Shown piece after piece: positions 7,786 to 17,795 of a DNA stretch of 64,000 nucleotides. Source of the DNA: Marinomonas sp. THO17. Its GTDB lineage: Bacteria; Pseudomonadota; Gammaproteobacteria; Pseudomonadales; Marinomonadaceae. The number at the start of each line of letters is the position of its first letter. The first letter of the stretch is position 1. The position numbers and the translations under genes are program-made. The DNA lies in NCBI RefSeq assembly GCF_040436405.1, contig NZ_AP031575.1, forward strand, positions 310,001-374,000, read 5' to 3'. The notes below the pieces were generated by a model, which was not told the origin of the DNA, did not search any database, and saw nothing but the letters and a program-made list of their open reading frames with translations.

Positions 7786-9204
7786 CTAGCTTTTTTCTTC
7801 TTTTAAATTCTCCACTTTTTCGGCTGAAATTATATTATTAAATTTTTTATCAGTTGATTTTAATAAATCTAACTCTTGATTTTTTGCATTCTTAATGGCT
7901 CTGTTTAATAAAATCTTCGCGGTTTTTTCTTTTCCACGATTAAAATCCAACAAGGCACGATAGTAAAGCGGCATGCTTTTATTATTAATGCTTTGGTAAA
8001 ATTGAATATTAGCTCGCCATAGCGCTCTCTTCTGATATAAGTATTCAGCTTTTAATTTTTTAGGTTGAGTTTGGGTTAATTGTGCATTAAGCATGGAGAA
8101 ATAAATGTTTTTGGGTGCTAAATTTAATGCCTTCTCAGTTACTTGAATAGCCGAATCGATTTGTTCTGAAGCGGCTAAGCTTAATGCTAATAAATATTGA
8201 CTGTAACGATTCTGTATTTCTATCTGCTGGAGATATGTAAGAGCACGCTTTGGAGATTGAACCAAATAGGCAAACAAAGCTTTAGCGAAGTAACCGGCGT
8301 CCGTGTGGTGTATTTGCTGAGTCAAATACAGGTAGGGCCGTTCTTCCAATCCTGCTCGATAAGCTAATAAACTGGCACGAAAAAACTCAAATTCTGTATT
8401 ATCTTTCTGGTGTAATAGGGTCTCTTTGGTGGTTATACTAAAGGTATCTGACATACGGGATTCAGGTGATGGATGAGTGGATAAAAACTCTAATTTTGGT
8501 CTTCCCAACGCCTTTTTAAAAAAAGCCTGAAACAGTTGTGTCATGCCATTTGGATTTAAATCTGCTTGTTGTAAATAATCGCGACCTCGTCGATCGGCTT
8601 CTTGTTCTTGTTGACGACTGTAGGTCAATTTGTTTTCGGCTTGATTGGCTATACCACCCAGCCAAAGAGCAGAAGTTGTATCACCACCGGCACCCGCCAA
8701 TGCAGCGGCGATACCGGCACCTAACATGGTCAAGGTTTTTTGCATTTCTTCATTAGAACGTTGTGTTTGCCTTTCATAATGTTTTAAATCTAAATGGGCT
8801 AATTCGTGAGCGAGAAGTCCGAGTAACATATCTTCATTAGTAATCATCTCCATGATGTCGGAATACAAAAACATATGATTGCCGGGGATCACAAAAGCAT
8901 TGCTCTGTGAACTGTTTAAGAAGGTAAGCTCCACTTTTTTATTGTACAGGTCGGTTTGTGGCAAGAGTAAAGCAAGGGTGTCTTTGAAATAATCATAGGC
9001 AGGTGGAAAATCAATTAGGGCGCGACTGCCATTTAATTTGCGAAACCAATATTGGCCTAACACATAAGATGGGTTGGAGAGGGATCTTTCGTCTTTATTG
9101 GCTTCAAGGTCTGGCAGGCTGGCTTGGCTAAGGGACGTGTAAACAGTTAAGAAAAGCAGCAGAATGAGTGTCAATTTGGTTGTAACGACAGAAAATAGTC
9201 TCAT
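7786..9204 (-). CDS. bepA: BepA-like periplasmic M48 metalloprotease with TPR repeats
   Basis: A 472-residue exported protein. A signal peptide is visible (MRLFSVVTTKLTLILLLF ... SLSQAS). The M48 protease domain holds the zinc motif HELAH (in GLLAHELAHLDLKH) and the third ligand region with EQEADRRG, about 70 residues later. After STHPSPESR the C-terminal half is TPR-like (alanine/leucine/tyrosine-patterned helical repeats). In E. coli BepA helps LptD and BAM-dependent outer-membrane protein assembly and degrades stalled substrates. The ATG at 9204 is used; one at 9234 would leave only two bases to the divergent tusA start. Neither has a clear ribosome site. Next to tusA and a PerM-type gene, the same arrangement I recall from Pseudomonas aeruginosa PA1005-PA1007. 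Confidence 0.85.
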   Translation of the reverse strand: MRLFSVVTTKLTLILLLFLTVYTSLSQASLPDLEANKDERSLSNPSYVLGQYWFRKLNGSRALIDFPPAYDYFKDTLALLLPQTDLYNKKVELTFLNSSQSNAFVIPGNHMFLYSDIMEMITNEDMLLGLLAHELAHLDLKHYERQTQRSNEEMQKTLTMLGAGIAAALAGAGGDTTSALWLGGIANQAENKLTYSRQQEQEADRRGRDYLQQADLNPNGMTQLFQAFFKKALGRPKLEFLSTHPSPESRMSDTFSITTKETLLHQKDNTEFEFFRASLLAYRAGLEERPYLYLTQQIHHTDAGYFAKALFAYLVQSPKRALTYLQQIEIQNRYSQYLLALSLAASEQIDSAIQVTEKALNLAPKNIYFSMLNAQLTQTQPKKLKAEYLYQKRALWRANIQFYQSINNKSMPLYYRALLDFNRGKEKTAKILLNRAIKNAKNQELDLLKSTDKKFNNIISAEKVENLKEEKS

Positions 9205-9236
9205 AATAAAGCGGTCAAATATTAGAATTTTCATTT

Positions 9237-9497
9237 ATGATCGAACACAATCTTCAGTATGACGTAATCTTAGACGCAAGAGAAGACAGATGTCCCATGC
9301 CATTGCTTAAGGCTAAATTAGCCTTAAGCAAAATGCAAAATGGACAAATTCTTCAGCTGATCACCTGTGATTCAGGGTCTTTAAAAGACGTAACATACTA
9401 TGTGAAACAACAAGGCTATCAACTATTGTCTTCGTCTCAAGATGAAGGTGAAATTTGTTTTATTATTCAAAAGGAGTCTGTGGATTCATCATGCTAA
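9237..9497 (+). CDS. tusA: TusA/SirA-family sulfur carrier protein
   Basis: An 86-residue protein with the TusA fold signature: LDAREDRCPMPLLKAK, where C19 in the CPxP motif is the sulfur-accepting cysteine, followed by MQNGQILQLI and the DSGSLKDV segment. TusA proteins relay persulfide sulfur from cysteine desulfurase to tRNA thiolation or to molybdoenzyme maturation; several paralogues occur in gammaproteobacteria, so the exact role is open. The start lies almost head to head with the bepA-like gene and lacks a ribosome site, so leaderless or poorly initiated translation is possible. It overlaps the next gene by seven bases. The Pseudomonas homologue in this position (PA1006) has been linked to molybdenum homeostasis, and moaCDE lie 4 kb away here. 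Confidence 0.8.
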   Translation: MIEHNLQYDVILDAREDRCPMPLLKAKLALSKMQNGQILQLITCDSGSLKDVTYYVKQQGYQLLSSSQDEGEICFIIQKESVDSSC

Positions 9498-10567
9498 AAA
9501 TCGTTGACGGATTGATTAAACGTTATTTTTCTAATGAAGAAGTCGTTGTTTTTTTACTTCTGTTAGTGACCTGTATGGGGGTATTAGCATTTTGGGGTGG
9601 TATTCTGGCGCCAGTTCTGATCGCTACTGTGTTGGCTTTTTTGTTACAAGGTTTGGTTGAACGTCTGCAAAGCATAGGTCTTGGGCATACTCCTTCGGTA
9701 TTAATAGTGTTTTTAAGCTTTATGACAAGTTGTGTTGTCTTTATCAGTGTCATGGTACCTATTATTTGGCAACAAGCTGATCGTTTTTTTAAAGATGCAC
9801 CAAGAATGCTCACTGATCTTAGAGATTTTGTGCAAAAATTTGCTGAAGGACACAGTGAAATTGTCAGCCAAGATGCCATAGATGAAGTGATTAACTCTTT
9901 AGCAAATGAATCGACTAATCTAGGTCAATGGATTGTCTCCTTTTCATTATCGAGTATTCCTTCTTTATTTTCTCTTGTGATTTATCTGGTTCTAGTGCCC
10001 TTGGTGATCTTCTTTTTATTGAAAGATCAAAGAGCCATTCTGACGTATCTTACTTCTTGGTTGCCAAAAGAAAGAAAAATGATGCAACGTATTTCCCATG
10101 AAATGAATGAACAGATTGCCAATTACATTCGTGGCAAATGCATTGAAATGATCGTAGTGGGGCTTGTGACGTACGTGGTGTTCCTATTCTTTGGTTTGAG
10201 GTACGCTGAATTGTTGGCACTATTGGTCGGTTTGTCAGTATTGATTCCATATATCGGTGCGGCAGCGGTGACCATTCCCGTTGTCTTGGTTGCTTTTTAT
10301 CAATTTGGTACGCAAAACGAATTTCTTTATGTGGTCATAGCCTATCTTATCGTTCAGGCTTTAGACGGTAATGTATTGGTACCCTTACTGTTTTCTGAAG
10401 CAGTTAATTTGCATCCATTAGCAATTATCATAGCGGTACTGTTTTTTGGTGGTATTTGGGGATTTTGGGGGATTTTCTTTGCGATTCCCTTGGCTACCCT
10501 AGTCAAAGCCATCATCAATGCTTGGCCAGAAGATAAAGAAATAATGGAACAATCCAAAGCAGAATAA
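9491..10567 (+). CDS. perM: PerM/AI-2E family inner-membrane transporter
   Basis: A 358-residue polytopic membrane protein of the AI-2E transporter (UPF0118) family. It has a pair of N-terminal hydrophobic segments (about 15-70), a long amphipathic loop of about 70 residues, and four or more hydrophobic segments in the C-terminal half, including FFLLKDQR and the conserved ALLVGLSVLIPYIGA and YLIVQALDGNVLVPLLFS segments of the family. The substrate is not predictable; family members include the E. coli permeases PerM and TqsA and Na+/H+ antiporters. ATG at 9491 follows AAGGAG at 9471 with a rather long spacing and overlaps tusA by seven bases, so it is probably co-transcribed and translationally coupled with it. 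Confidence 0.85.
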   Translation: MLKIVDGLIKRYFSNEEVVVFLLLLVTCMGVLAFWGGILAPVLIATVLAFLLQGLVERLQSIGLGHTPSVLIVFLSFMTSCVVFISVMVPIIWQQADRFFKDAPRMLTDLRDFVQKFAEGHSEIVSQDAIDEVINSLANESTNLGQWIVSFSLSSIPSLFSLVIYLVLVPLVIFFLLKDQRAILTYLTSWLPKERKMMQRISHEMNEQIANYIRGKCIEMIVVGLVTYVVFLFFGLRYAELLALLVGLSVLIPYIGAAAVTIPVVLVAFYQFGTQNEFLYVVIAYLIVQALDGNVLVPLLFSEAVNLHPLAIIIAVLFFGGIWGFWGIFFAIPLATLVKAIINAWPEDKEIMEQSKAE

Positions 10568-10573
10568 TGTTTA

Positions 10574-12226
10574 TTAAATAAGCTTATTGGGGTTGAATGA
10601 CTTGTCCGCAAGTTCAGCCATAACAAAACTGAAAGCAGGTAGTGTCAGGTCATGCTTACTGACTTCTCCGACTGGCAAAGCGTTAGGCAAGTCAATGGAG
10701 CTCAAAAGCCAAGATGATTCATATTTAAATTCATGATCGCCAAGATTAATGGCAATCATACAGGAGTGCTTTTTGCTGTATCTTATGAAGACTAAGCTCT
10801 GTTTGTCAGCATGTAGAAACTTAATGTCACCACCAATCAACTCAGGTCGCGTTTTACGAAAAGTTAAAAAAGCTCGGTATGCCGCCAAACAGGAATGGGT
10901 ATCTTGCTCTTGTTGTGCCACATTTAACGGGTAATGAGATTCGGCGACCGGCAACCAAGTCTTGTCAGCCTGGCTGAAACCGGCATGCTGATTTTGATTC
11001 CATGGCATTGGGGTTCGACATCCATCTCGCCCTTTAAATTCTGGCCAAAAATTGATCCCAAAGGGATCAACCAATTGTTCAAACTCTAACTCTGCTTCGT
11101 TTAAGCCTAATTCTTCACCCTGGTAAAGGCAGACGCTGCCCCGCAAAGTGAGTAGCAGTATCATATAAAGTTTGGCTTTCTCAAGACTGTGCTGATTTTT
11201 CCCCCATCGAGTGACCACGCGTTCAACATCGTGATTACCAATGGACCAGCAAGGCCAACCATCCGCTAAACCCGTTTCGATGCTTTCCATGATTTGGCGA
11301 ATATGAGTCATACTATTGTCATGGGTCAGCAAATCAAAGGAATAACACATGTGCAGCTTGTCACCACCTTGAGTATATGACGCCATGGTTTTTAAAGAAA
11401 AGTCGCAGCCAACTTCACCCACCGTAGTGGTATTGGGGTATTGATCCAATAACTGACGCAGTGCTTTTAAGAAGGCTAAGTTTTCCGGCCGAGATTTATC
11501 GTATATGTGTAGCTGGTATGCATAAGGATTATCTAAACGTACACCAATACTGCCTTCCACTACTTCTTTTTTAGGAGGGTTGTTACGTAATTTGGTATCG
11601 TGAAAATAATAATTTGCTGTGTCGAGTCGAAAGCCATCCACACCACGTTTTAGCCAAAATTCAACACTCTCTAGAATTGCTTTGACAACATCGGGATTGT
11701 GAAAATTTAGATCGGGCTGACTGTCGAGGAAATTGTGTAAATAGTATTGTTTTCGGCGACTGTCCCAACGCCAAGCAGGGCCGCCAAACACGGATAGCCA
11801 GTTATTGGGGACAGTACCATCCGGTTTAGCGTCAGCCCAAACGTACCAATTAGCTTTAGCATTATCGTGACTTTGTCTGGATTCAATAAACCAAGGGTGT
11901 TGGTCAGATGTGTGATTCAAAACCTGATCAATGATGACTTTAATATTTCTATCATGAGCGGCTTTAATCAAAGAATCAAAGTCGTCTAAGCTTCCGAAAA
12001 GGGGATCGACATTGCAAAAGTCAGCCACATCGTAACCAAAGTCTTTCATAGGGGAAGTGAAAAAGGGCGATACCCAGATAGCATCGATTCCTAATTGAGC
12101 TAAGTAATCCATTTTTCGGGTAATACCTGCCAGATCACCAATGCCATCTTTATTGGTATCCAGAAAACTACGAGGATACACCTGATAGATCACCGCACCA
12201 CGCCACCAAGCTTGATTCGTCGTCAT
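10574..12226 (-). CDS. GH13 alpha-glucosidase (oligo-1,6-glucosidase type)
   Basis: A 550-residue cytoplasmic enzyme with the (beta/alpha)8 barrel of glycoside hydrolase family 13. The four conserved regions are visible: DQVLNHTSDQHPWF (100-113), GFRLDTAN with nucleophile D202, TVGEVG with acid/base E271, and IGNHDVERV with D333. The N-terminus WWRGAVIYQVYPRSF and the DTNKDGIGDL calcium-binding-like segment are typical of the alpha-glucosidase/oligo-1,6-glucosidase/trehalose-hydrolase subfamilies. It would release glucose from the non-reducing end of small alpha-glucosides taken up into the cell. There is no signal peptide. It is divergent from an MFS transporter, but no sugar regulator is adjacent, so the exact substrate is open. 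Confidence 0.9.
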   Translation of the reverse strand: MTTNQAWWRGAVIYQVYPRSFLDTNKDGIGDLAGITRKMDYLAQLGIDAIWVSPFFTSPMKDFGYDVADFCNVDPLFGSLDDFDSLIKAAHDRNIKVIIDQVLNHTSDQHPWFIESRQSHDNAKANWYVWADAKPDGTVPNNWLSVFGGPAWRWDSRRKQYYLHNFLDSQPDLNFHNPDVVKAILESVEFWLKRGVDGFRLDTANYYFHDTKLRNNPPKKEVVEGSIGVRLDNPYAYQLHIYDKSRPENLAFLKALRQLLDQYPNTTTVGEVGCDFSLKTMASYTQGGDKLHMCYSFDLLTHDNSMTHIRQIMESIETGLADGWPCWSIGNHDVERVVTRWGKNQHSLEKAKLYMILLLTLRGSVCLYQGEELGLNEAELEFEQLVDPFGINFWPEFKGRDGCRTPMPWNQNQHAGFSQADKTWLPVAESHYPLNVAQQEQDTHSCLAAYRAFLTFRKTRPELIGGDIKFLHADKQSLVFIRYSKKHSCMIAINLGDHEFKYESSWLLSSIDLPNALPVGEVSKHDLTLPAFSFVMAELADKSFNPNKLI

Positions 12227-12376
12227 TGTTTTTACCTATATAAGATTAAACAGAAAAATTGATGGGTTGTTATTATTTTGGTTGGATCGTGCTTTTTAGT
12301 CCTATATGCAGCATACTCAATGGTTAGGAATTTTGCACAATTATCACAGTGAATGATCACGATTATTGGAGCTAGG

Positions 12377-13531
12377 ATGTTTTCGCAAAAAGCTCGACCT
12401 GTGGCTTGGCCATTGTTTTTCTTCTATTTTTTCTTTTGTTGTTTGATCGGTGTGATGATGCCTTATATATCGGTTTATTATAAATCGATTGGCTTATCGG
12501 CTTCTGAAATTGGTCGACTCATGTCCACTTTTACCTTATCGGGTATCATCATCCCCCACTTTTGGGGCTGGCTAACAGCGAAAATAGGTTTACCTAGGCG
12601 TATTTTACAGATTGCCGTCATTGGCTGTTTTATTGCTCTTTTGCCTTTCAACTGGAACAAAGAATTCGAAAGCTTGTGGTTACTGACTTGCTGCATGGCT
12701 TTGTTTTATTCAGCACTTTTGCCAATGACAGACTCATTGGCGGTACGCAGCATTCGTCGTCTAGATGTACCTTATACTCGCTTACGGGTGGGAGGGTCTA
12801 TAGGTTATGTGGTTGCTGTCGCAGCAGGTGGTTTTTTGATTGGACAATTTGGAGCTTGGATCGTCATTCCCACCATGTGTGCCTTTCTGGCATTGGCTGT
12901 GATCACCATTTTTTTCGTCAAAGAACAAGCTTATGAAGTCTCTCATCATAAGGAACATGTGTCATTCATGTCATTGTTGAAAACACCTGAATCCATGTTG
13001 TTCTTTGTTTTGGCCTTTTTGGCTTTTATGTCCCATGCGCCTTTTAATATCTTCTTTGCAGTACATCTAGAAAACGCCGGATATTCGGGAGAGGCTATTG
13101 GGCTTTTGATGGCGTTAGGGGTGATCATTGAGATTATTTTATTCCTGTTTTTTGGTAACACAGTGAAGCGCTTTGATGTGGTTCACTTGGTGATTCTGTG
13201 CTTTATTTGTGGCATGGTTCGCTGGTTTTTGGTCGGTTGGTTTGCTGATGTGCTTGCCATTTTGATTTTTACGCAAATGTTGCATTGCATCACTTTTGCT
13301 TTGTTTCATATGGTGTCGATAGAGCAAATTCGTCGCTTATTTCCTGAACGTTATGCAGGTCAAGGTCAGGCTATGTATAGCGCTTTTGCGATAGGCTTGG
13401 GTGGCGGACTAGGAATGGTACTAACAGGGTATTTGTGGCAATGGGCTGGTGGGGCGTGGGCTTTTACCGCAGCGGGAATGGTAAGTGCTGCGGCTTTAGT
13501 GATTATGTTAATGAGTCAGCGTAGTCACTAG
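12377..13531 (+). CDS. MFS transporter of the HcaT/LacY-like family
   Basis: A 384-residue membrane protein with about 12 hydrophobic segments. The N-terminal pattern PLFFFYFFFC ... MMPYISVYYKSIGLSASEIG and the later MTDSLAVRS and LRVGGSIGYV segments match the MFS_1-like family that includes the putative 3-phenylpropionate transporter HcaT. Start: ATG at 12377, five bases after GGAG; an upstream ATG at 12353 lacks a ribosome site. It is divergent from the GH13 alpha-glucosidase over about 150 bases, which might mean an alpha-glucoside importer, but family membership does not fix the substrate. It converges on the LysR gene with only 23 bases between stops and no clear terminator. Confidence 0.8.
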   Translation: MFSQKARPVAWPLFFFYFFFCCLIGVMMPYISVYYKSIGLSASEIGRLMSTFTLSGIIIPHFWGWLTAKIGLPRRILQIAVIGCFIALLPFNWNKEFESLWLLTCCMALFYSALLPMTDSLAVRSIRRLDVPYTRLRVGGSIGYVVAVAAGGFLIGQFGAWIVIPTMCAFLALAVITIFFVKEQAYEVSHHKEHVSFMSLLKTPESMLFFVLAFLAFMSHAPFNIFFAVHLENAGYSGEAIGLLMALGVIIEIILFLFFGNTVKRFDVVHLVILCFICGMVRWFLVGWFADVLAILIFTQMLHCITFALFHMVSIEQIRRLFPERYAGQGQAMYSAFAIGLGGGLGMVLTGYLWQWAGGAWAFTAAGMVSAAALVIMLMSQRSH

Positions 13532-13554
13532 AGATATATTTTTGATTTAATTCT

Positions 13555-14439
13555 TCATAAAGGCGTGTTCGCATCGGTTTTCAATAATTGAATAAAGGCA
13601 CTGGCAGCTCGACTGAGTGTCTTTTGCTTATGATGTAACACACCCAATTTACGTTCTACGTTCAAATCGGGAAAGTTCAATACACACAGTCTGTCGTCCA
13701 CCATAGTGGATGGCAGCAGTGACCAGCCCCATCCAATACTGACTAGCATGGCGAGGGTTTCTAAATTATTGGTATTCATACGGACTTGAGGTTTTAAGTC
13801 TTGTTTGCCAAATACTTGTTCCGCGATTTGTCTGGTAAAGGTGTTTTTATTGGGCAAGACGCAGGGATATTGAGCCAAGTCGATCAGGCTAATATTGGTG
13901 TTGTGCGCCAAAGGATGATCTTTACTGACGACACAAGTTAATGGATCAGACCAGATGGGAATAGTCTCTAATAATTCATGGGTTTTGTTGGAGAGAGTAA
14001 TGACAGCGAGTTCAGCTTGGCCTTTGAGCACATGCTGATAGGCTTGTTCGGACTGGGTGAAATCAATTTCTAATTGTGCTGCCGGGTACTCTAACTGAAA
14101 ACGTTTTAAACTTTCAGGCAACCTATGTAAACCAACATGATGGCTAGTCGAAATACGCAACTCACCACTTACATCTTGCATCTGCAGTGTCATGCTGCGT
14201 TTGATGTCTTCTAAGTCTTCCGCCATTTTTCGTGCTTTGGGCAACAGATTGTGACCCGCTTCGGTAAGCAAAACTTGTCGACCAATACGATCAAATAATT
14301 TCACCCCAAGATTGCTTTCTAAGGCCGCGATGCGCTTGCTTATAGCAGGTTGTGTGACAAAAAGTTTATCAGCTGCCTCTGAAAAAGAAGCGGTTTCAGC
14401 TACTTTTATAAAGGTTAGTAATTCAGCAATATCAATCAT
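13555..14439 (-). CDS. LysR-family transcriptional regulator divergent from leuC
   Basis: A 294-residue LysR-type regulator. Residues 1-62 hold the winged helix-turn-helix (LLTFIKVAETASFSEAAD then VTQPAISKRIAALE and GVKLFDRIGR), and residues about 90-290 the periplasmic-binding-protein-like effector domain, split in two lobes around SIGWGWSLLP. The gene faces away from leuC with 93 bases between the two starts, the arrangement normally seen when a LysR protein regulates the adjacent operon and itself. A leuC-adjacent LysR gene is also found in pseudomonads. The inducer is unknown; a leucine-pathway intermediate such as 2-isopropylmalate would be a reasonable guess. Confidence 0.9.
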   Translation of the reverse strand: MIDIAELLTFIKVAETASFSEAADKLFVTQPAISKRIAALESNLGVKLFDRIGRQVLLTEAGHNLLPKARKMAEDLEDIKRSMTLQMQDVSGELRISTSHHVGLHRLPESLKRFQLEYPAAQLEIDFTQSEQAYQHVLKGQAELAVITLSNKTHELLETIPIWSDPLTCVVSKDHPLAHNTNISLIDLAQYPCVLPNKNTFTRQIAEQVFGKQDLKPQVRMNTNNLETLAMLVSIGWGWSLLPSTMVDDRLCVLNFPDLNVERKLGVLHHKQKTLSRAASAFIQLLKTDANTPL

Positions 14440-14474
14440 TCCAAAAAATAATCCAAAACATGAAAAATATGAAT

Positions 14475-14503
14475 TTGAGTAATTTAAGCCAAAGTTTTAG
14501 CAT
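14475..14503 (+). promoter_or_regulatory. Candidate sigma-70 promoter of leuCDB
   Basis: TTGAGT at 14475-14480 and TAGCAT at 14498-14503 are separated by 17 bases and lie about 30 bases before leuC, inside the 93-base LysR-leuC gap. The boxes are imperfect, as expected for an activator-dependent promoter. A good ribosome site (AGGAGAG) follows. Confidence 0.4.
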
Positions 14504-14532
14504 AGCGCAATAAGATTTTTAGGAGAGAACTT

Positions 14533-15960
14533 ATGGCCGGTAAAACCCTATATGACAAGTTATGGGACAGCCACCTTGTACAGCAAAGAGACGATGGCAG
14601 TGCCTTGATCTATATTGACTTACAGCTATTGCATGAAGTGACTTCACCTCAAGCCTTCGAAGGCTTGCGTATGGCTGGACGCAAACCTTGGCGTACTTCT
14701 GCCAGTTTGGCTACGCCCGATCATAATGTGCCGACAACTAAGCAAGAGCGCATTTCAGGTGTGGATGGTATCGCAGATCCTGTGTCGAAAATTCAGGTGA
14801 CGACACTGGATGAAAACTGTGCAGAATTTGGTATTACCGAATTCAACATGAAAGACATTCGCCAAGGCATTGTGCACGTTGTTGGGCCAGAACAGGGTGC
14901 GACATTGCCAGGTATGACGGTGGTATGTGGTGATTCTCATACTTCCACTCATGGTGCTTTCGGTGCTTTGGCGCATGGTATTGGTACTTCCGAAGTAGAG
15001 CACGTATTGGCAACGCAATGTCTTGTGCAGAAAAAAAGTCGCAATATGCTTGTGCGTGTTGATGGTGAGCTTTCGCCTTGGGTGTCAGCAAAAGATGTGG
15101 TGCTGGCCATCATAGGTGCAATTGGTACAGCAGGTGGTACAGGGTATGCCATCGAGTTTGGTGGTACAGGCATTCAATCTCTGTCTATGGAAGGCCGTAT
15201 GACAGTATGTAACATGGCCATCGAAGCGGGTGCTCGTGTCGGTTTGATAGCAGTAGATGATACCACAATTGAATACGTCAAAGGCCGTCCCTATGCACCA
15301 AAAGGTGAGCAATGGGATATGGCTGTCGAGGCTTGGAAAGATTTGGTATCGGACAAAGATGCTAAATTTGACGAAGTGGTGGTAATCAAGTCAGAAGATA
15401 TTAAGCCTCAAGTGACTTGGGGAACATCGCCAGAAATGGTTATTGCCATTGACCAGCCGATTCCGCGTCCTGAAGATCAAACCGATCCTGTAAAAAAAGA
15501 AGGCTACGCACGAGCCTGGAAATACATGGGCTTAGAAGGTAAAACGACTTTATCTGATGTGACTTTGGATCGCGTTTTCATTGGTTCTTGTACCAACTCA
15601 CGTATTGAAGATTTACGTATCGCTGCAGAAGTTGTGAAAGGGCGTAAGGTAGCATCCAGCTTGAAACAAGCCATTGTAGTGCCGGGTTCTGGCTTGGTGA
15701 AAGCGCAAGCGGAAAAAGAAGGTCTGCATGAAATTTTTGAGGCGGCAGGTCTTGAGTGGCGTGAGCCAGGTTGTTCTATGTGTTTGGCGATGAATGCGGA
15801 TAAGTTAGGGAATGGCGAGCATTGTGCTTCTACCTCAAACCGTAACTTCGAAGGTCGACAAGGTTTTGGTGGTCGTACCCATTTGGTTAGTCCTGCGATG
15901 GCGGCAGCGGCGGCGATTGCTGGTCACTTCGTTGACGTTGGCGAATTTGTTAAGCACTAG
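14533..15960 (+). CDS. leuC: 3-isopropylmalate dehydratase large subunit
   Basis: A 475-residue aconitase-superfamily protein. LeuC and LeuD together isomerise 2-isopropylmalate to 3-isopropylmalate in leucine synthesis. Visible family blocks are [12 protein letters not shown] near the N-terminus, [25 protein letters not shown] around 137-155, and the 4Fe-4S cysteines in FIGSCTNSR and [11 protein letters not shown]. The C-terminus ([19 protein letters not shown]) is complete. It is the first gene of leuC-leuD-leuB and is followed after eight bases by leuD. AGGAGAG lies at the proper distance before the ATG. Confidence 0.97.
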   Translation: MAGKTLYDKLWDSHLVQQRDDGSALIYIDLQLLHEVTSPQAFEGLRMAGRKPWRTSASLATPDHNVPTTKQERISGVDGIADPVSKIQVTTLDENCAEFGITEFNMKDIRQGIVHVVGPEQGATLPGMTVVCGDSHTSTHGAFGALAHGIGTSEVEHVLATQCLVQKKSRNMLVRVDGELSPWVSAKDVVLAIIGAIGTAGGTGYAIEFGGTGIQSLSMEGRMTVCNMAIEAGARVGLIAVDDTTIEYVKGRPYAPKGEQWDMAVEAWKDLVSDKDAKFDEVVVIKSEDIKPQVTWGTSPEMVIAIDQPIPRPEDQTDPVKKEGYARAWKYMGLEGKTTLSDVTLDRVFIGSCTNSRIEDLRIAAEVVKGRKVASSLKQAIVVPGSGLVKAQAEKEGLHEIFEAAGLEWREPGCSMCLAMNADKLGNGEHCASTSNRNFEGRQGFGGRTHLVSPAMAAAAAIAGHFVDVGEFVKH

Positions 15961-15968
15961 GAGAAATT

Positions 15969-16619
15969 ATGCGTCCATTTACAAAACACACAGGTTTGGC
16001 GGCTCCTTTGGATTTGGCAAACGTTGATACGGATATGATTATCCCGAAACAGTTTTTAAAGTCGATCAAACGAACCGGTTTTGGTAAGAACTTGTTTGAT
16101 GAGTTGCGTTATGAAGACGAAGGACAGCCTGATCAATCATGCGAAGGTCGTCCTTTACGTGAAGATTTCGTTTTAAATCAGCTAAGATACGCTGGCTCTA
16201 GCGTGTTATTGGCGCGTCAGAACTTTGGTTGTGGTTCCAGTAGAGAGCATGCCCCCTGGGCTTTAGACGACTATGGTATTCGTTCCATAATAGCTCCGAG
16301 TTTTGCGGATATTTTTTATAACAACTGTTTTAAAAACGGTTTGTTACCCATCATTTTGCAAGCAGAAGAAGTGGATCAGCTATTTATCGAAGTGGCAGCC
16401 AAAGAAGGGGCGACAATTGATATTGATTTAGAGAGTCAAACGGTCACTTCGCCTTCCGGTGCGACCTTTGAATTTTTGGTTGATCCATTTCGCAAGCATT
16501 GTTTGCTGAACGGTCTTGATGACATAGGTTTGACCTTGCAAGAAGAAGACCGTATTCGTCGTTTTGAAGAAAAGCGCATGCAACAAGCGCCTTGGTTATT
16601 CATGAGCCGCGAACAATAA
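15969..16619 (+). CDS. leuD: 3-isopropylmalate dehydratase small subunit
   Basis: A 216-residue protein, the usual bacterial LeuD length, forming the swivelling domain that completes the LeuC active site. Typical segments are [21 protein letters not shown] at the N-terminus and the substrate-binding loop [15 protein letters not shown]. The start is set by GGAG (15960-15963) just before ATG at 15969. It lies between leuC (8-base gap) and leuB (20-base gap), clearly one operon. Confidence 0.97.
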   Translation: MRPFTKHTGLAAPLDLANVDTDMIIPKQFLKSIKRTGFGKNLFDELRYEDEGQPDQSCEGRPLREDFVLNQLRYAGSSVLLARQNFGCGSSREHAPWALDDYGIRSIIAPSFADIFYNNCFKNGLLPIILQAEEVDQLFIEVAAKEGATIDIDLESQTVTSPSGATFEFLVDPFRKHCLLNGLDDIGLTLQEEDRIRRFEEKRMQQAPWLFMSREQ

Positions 16620-16639
16620 TTTATTAATAAGGATTTAAC

Positions 16640-17719
16640 ATGTCTAAAAAAGTATTGGTCTTGCCGGGTGACGGCATAGGTCCAGAAATCGTTGAACAAG
16701 CGGTTCGTGTTTTAGATGCTGTCAATGACAGCTTTTCATTGGGTATTGAACACGAATCTGCTTTGGTGGGTGGTTCGGCTTACGATGAAACGGGTTCGCC
16801 TTTACCTGAAGAAACCCTGTCTAAAGCTAAGGCAGCAGATGCCATTTTATTGGGTGCCGTCGGTGGTCCAAAATGGGATGGCTTAGACATGGCCGTACGT
16901 CCAGAAAAGGGGTTGTTGGGCTTGCGTTCTAATCTAGAACTTTTTTCCAACTTGCGTCCTGCGATCTTGTATCCGCAGTTGGCTGACGCTTCTAGCTTGA
17001 AACCTGAAATTGTTGCTGGTCTGGACATCTTGATCGTACGAGAACTAACAGGCGGTATCTACTTTGGTCAACCACGTGGCATTCGTACTTTAGAAAATGG
17101 CGAGCGTGAAGGTTTCAACACCTATGTTTACAACGAATCGGAAATTCGCCGTATTGCCCGTTCTGCCTTTGAAGCGGCTCGTCAACGTGGCAAGCGTGTG
17201 TGTTCAATCGACAAATCTAATGTGCTTGAAGTAACCGTTCTGTGGAAAGAAGTTATGGAAGAAGTGGCTAAAGAGTATCCTGACGTCGAATTAAGCCACA
17301 TGCTAGTGGATAATGCTGCCATGCAGCTTGTTAAGGCACCAAAACAGTTCGATGTAATGGTTACTGGAAACATGTTTGGTGATATCCTTTCTGATGCTGC
17401 TGCCATGTTGACTGGCTCTATTGGCATGTTACCCTCAGCCTCGCTTAATGCAGAAGGTCGTGGCATGTATGAACCTTGTCATGGCTCGGCACCTGACATT
17501 GCAGGACAGGGTATTGCGAATCCATTAGCGACCATCTTGTCTGTGGCAATGATGCTGCGTTACTCACTAGATGCCAAGCAAGCGGCAGATGCTATTGAGG
17601 CAGCAGTAAGTACCGTTTTAGACCAAGGTCTAAGAACGGCAGATATTGCATCACAAGGATGCACAACGGTTAGCACGCAAGCCATGGGTGATGCGGTGCT
17701 AGCAGCTTTAAAAGCTTAA
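16640..17719 (+). CDS. leuB: 3-isopropylmalate dehydrogenase
   Basis: A 359-residue NAD-dependent beta-decarboxylating dehydrogenase that oxidises 3-isopropylmalate to 2-oxoisocaproate, the last step before leucine transamination. Family signatures are the N-terminal [11 protein letters not shown], the substrate arginines in [32 protein letters not shown], and the metal/NAD segment [18 protein letters not shown] followed by [18 protein letters not shown]. Full length. It ends the leu genes; asd follows after 76 bases and may be read from the same transcript. Confidence 0.97.
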   Translation: MSKKVLVLPGDGIGPEIVEQAVRVLDAVNDSFSLGIEHESALVGGSAYDETGSPLPEETLSKAKAADAILLGAVGGPKWDGLDMAVRPEKGLLGLRSNLELFSNLRPAILYPQLADASSLKPEIVAGLDILIVRELTGGIYFGQPRGIRTLENGEREGFNTYVYNESEIRRIARSAFEAARQRGKRVCSIDKSNVLEVTVLWKEVMEEVAKEYPDVELSHMLVDNAAMQLVKAPKQFDVMVTGNMFGDILSDAAAMLTGSIGMLPSASLNAEGRGMYEPCHGSAPDIAGQGIANPLATILSVAMMLRYSLDAKQAADAIEAAVSTVLDQGLRTADIASQGCTTVSTQAMGDAVLAALKA

Positions 17720-17795
17720 TTCATAAAGGGTTAGGCGTTCATTCGGGATATTGCTCTTGGTATGAGTGACCCCACAAAAAAAAGGTAAAAAAACC

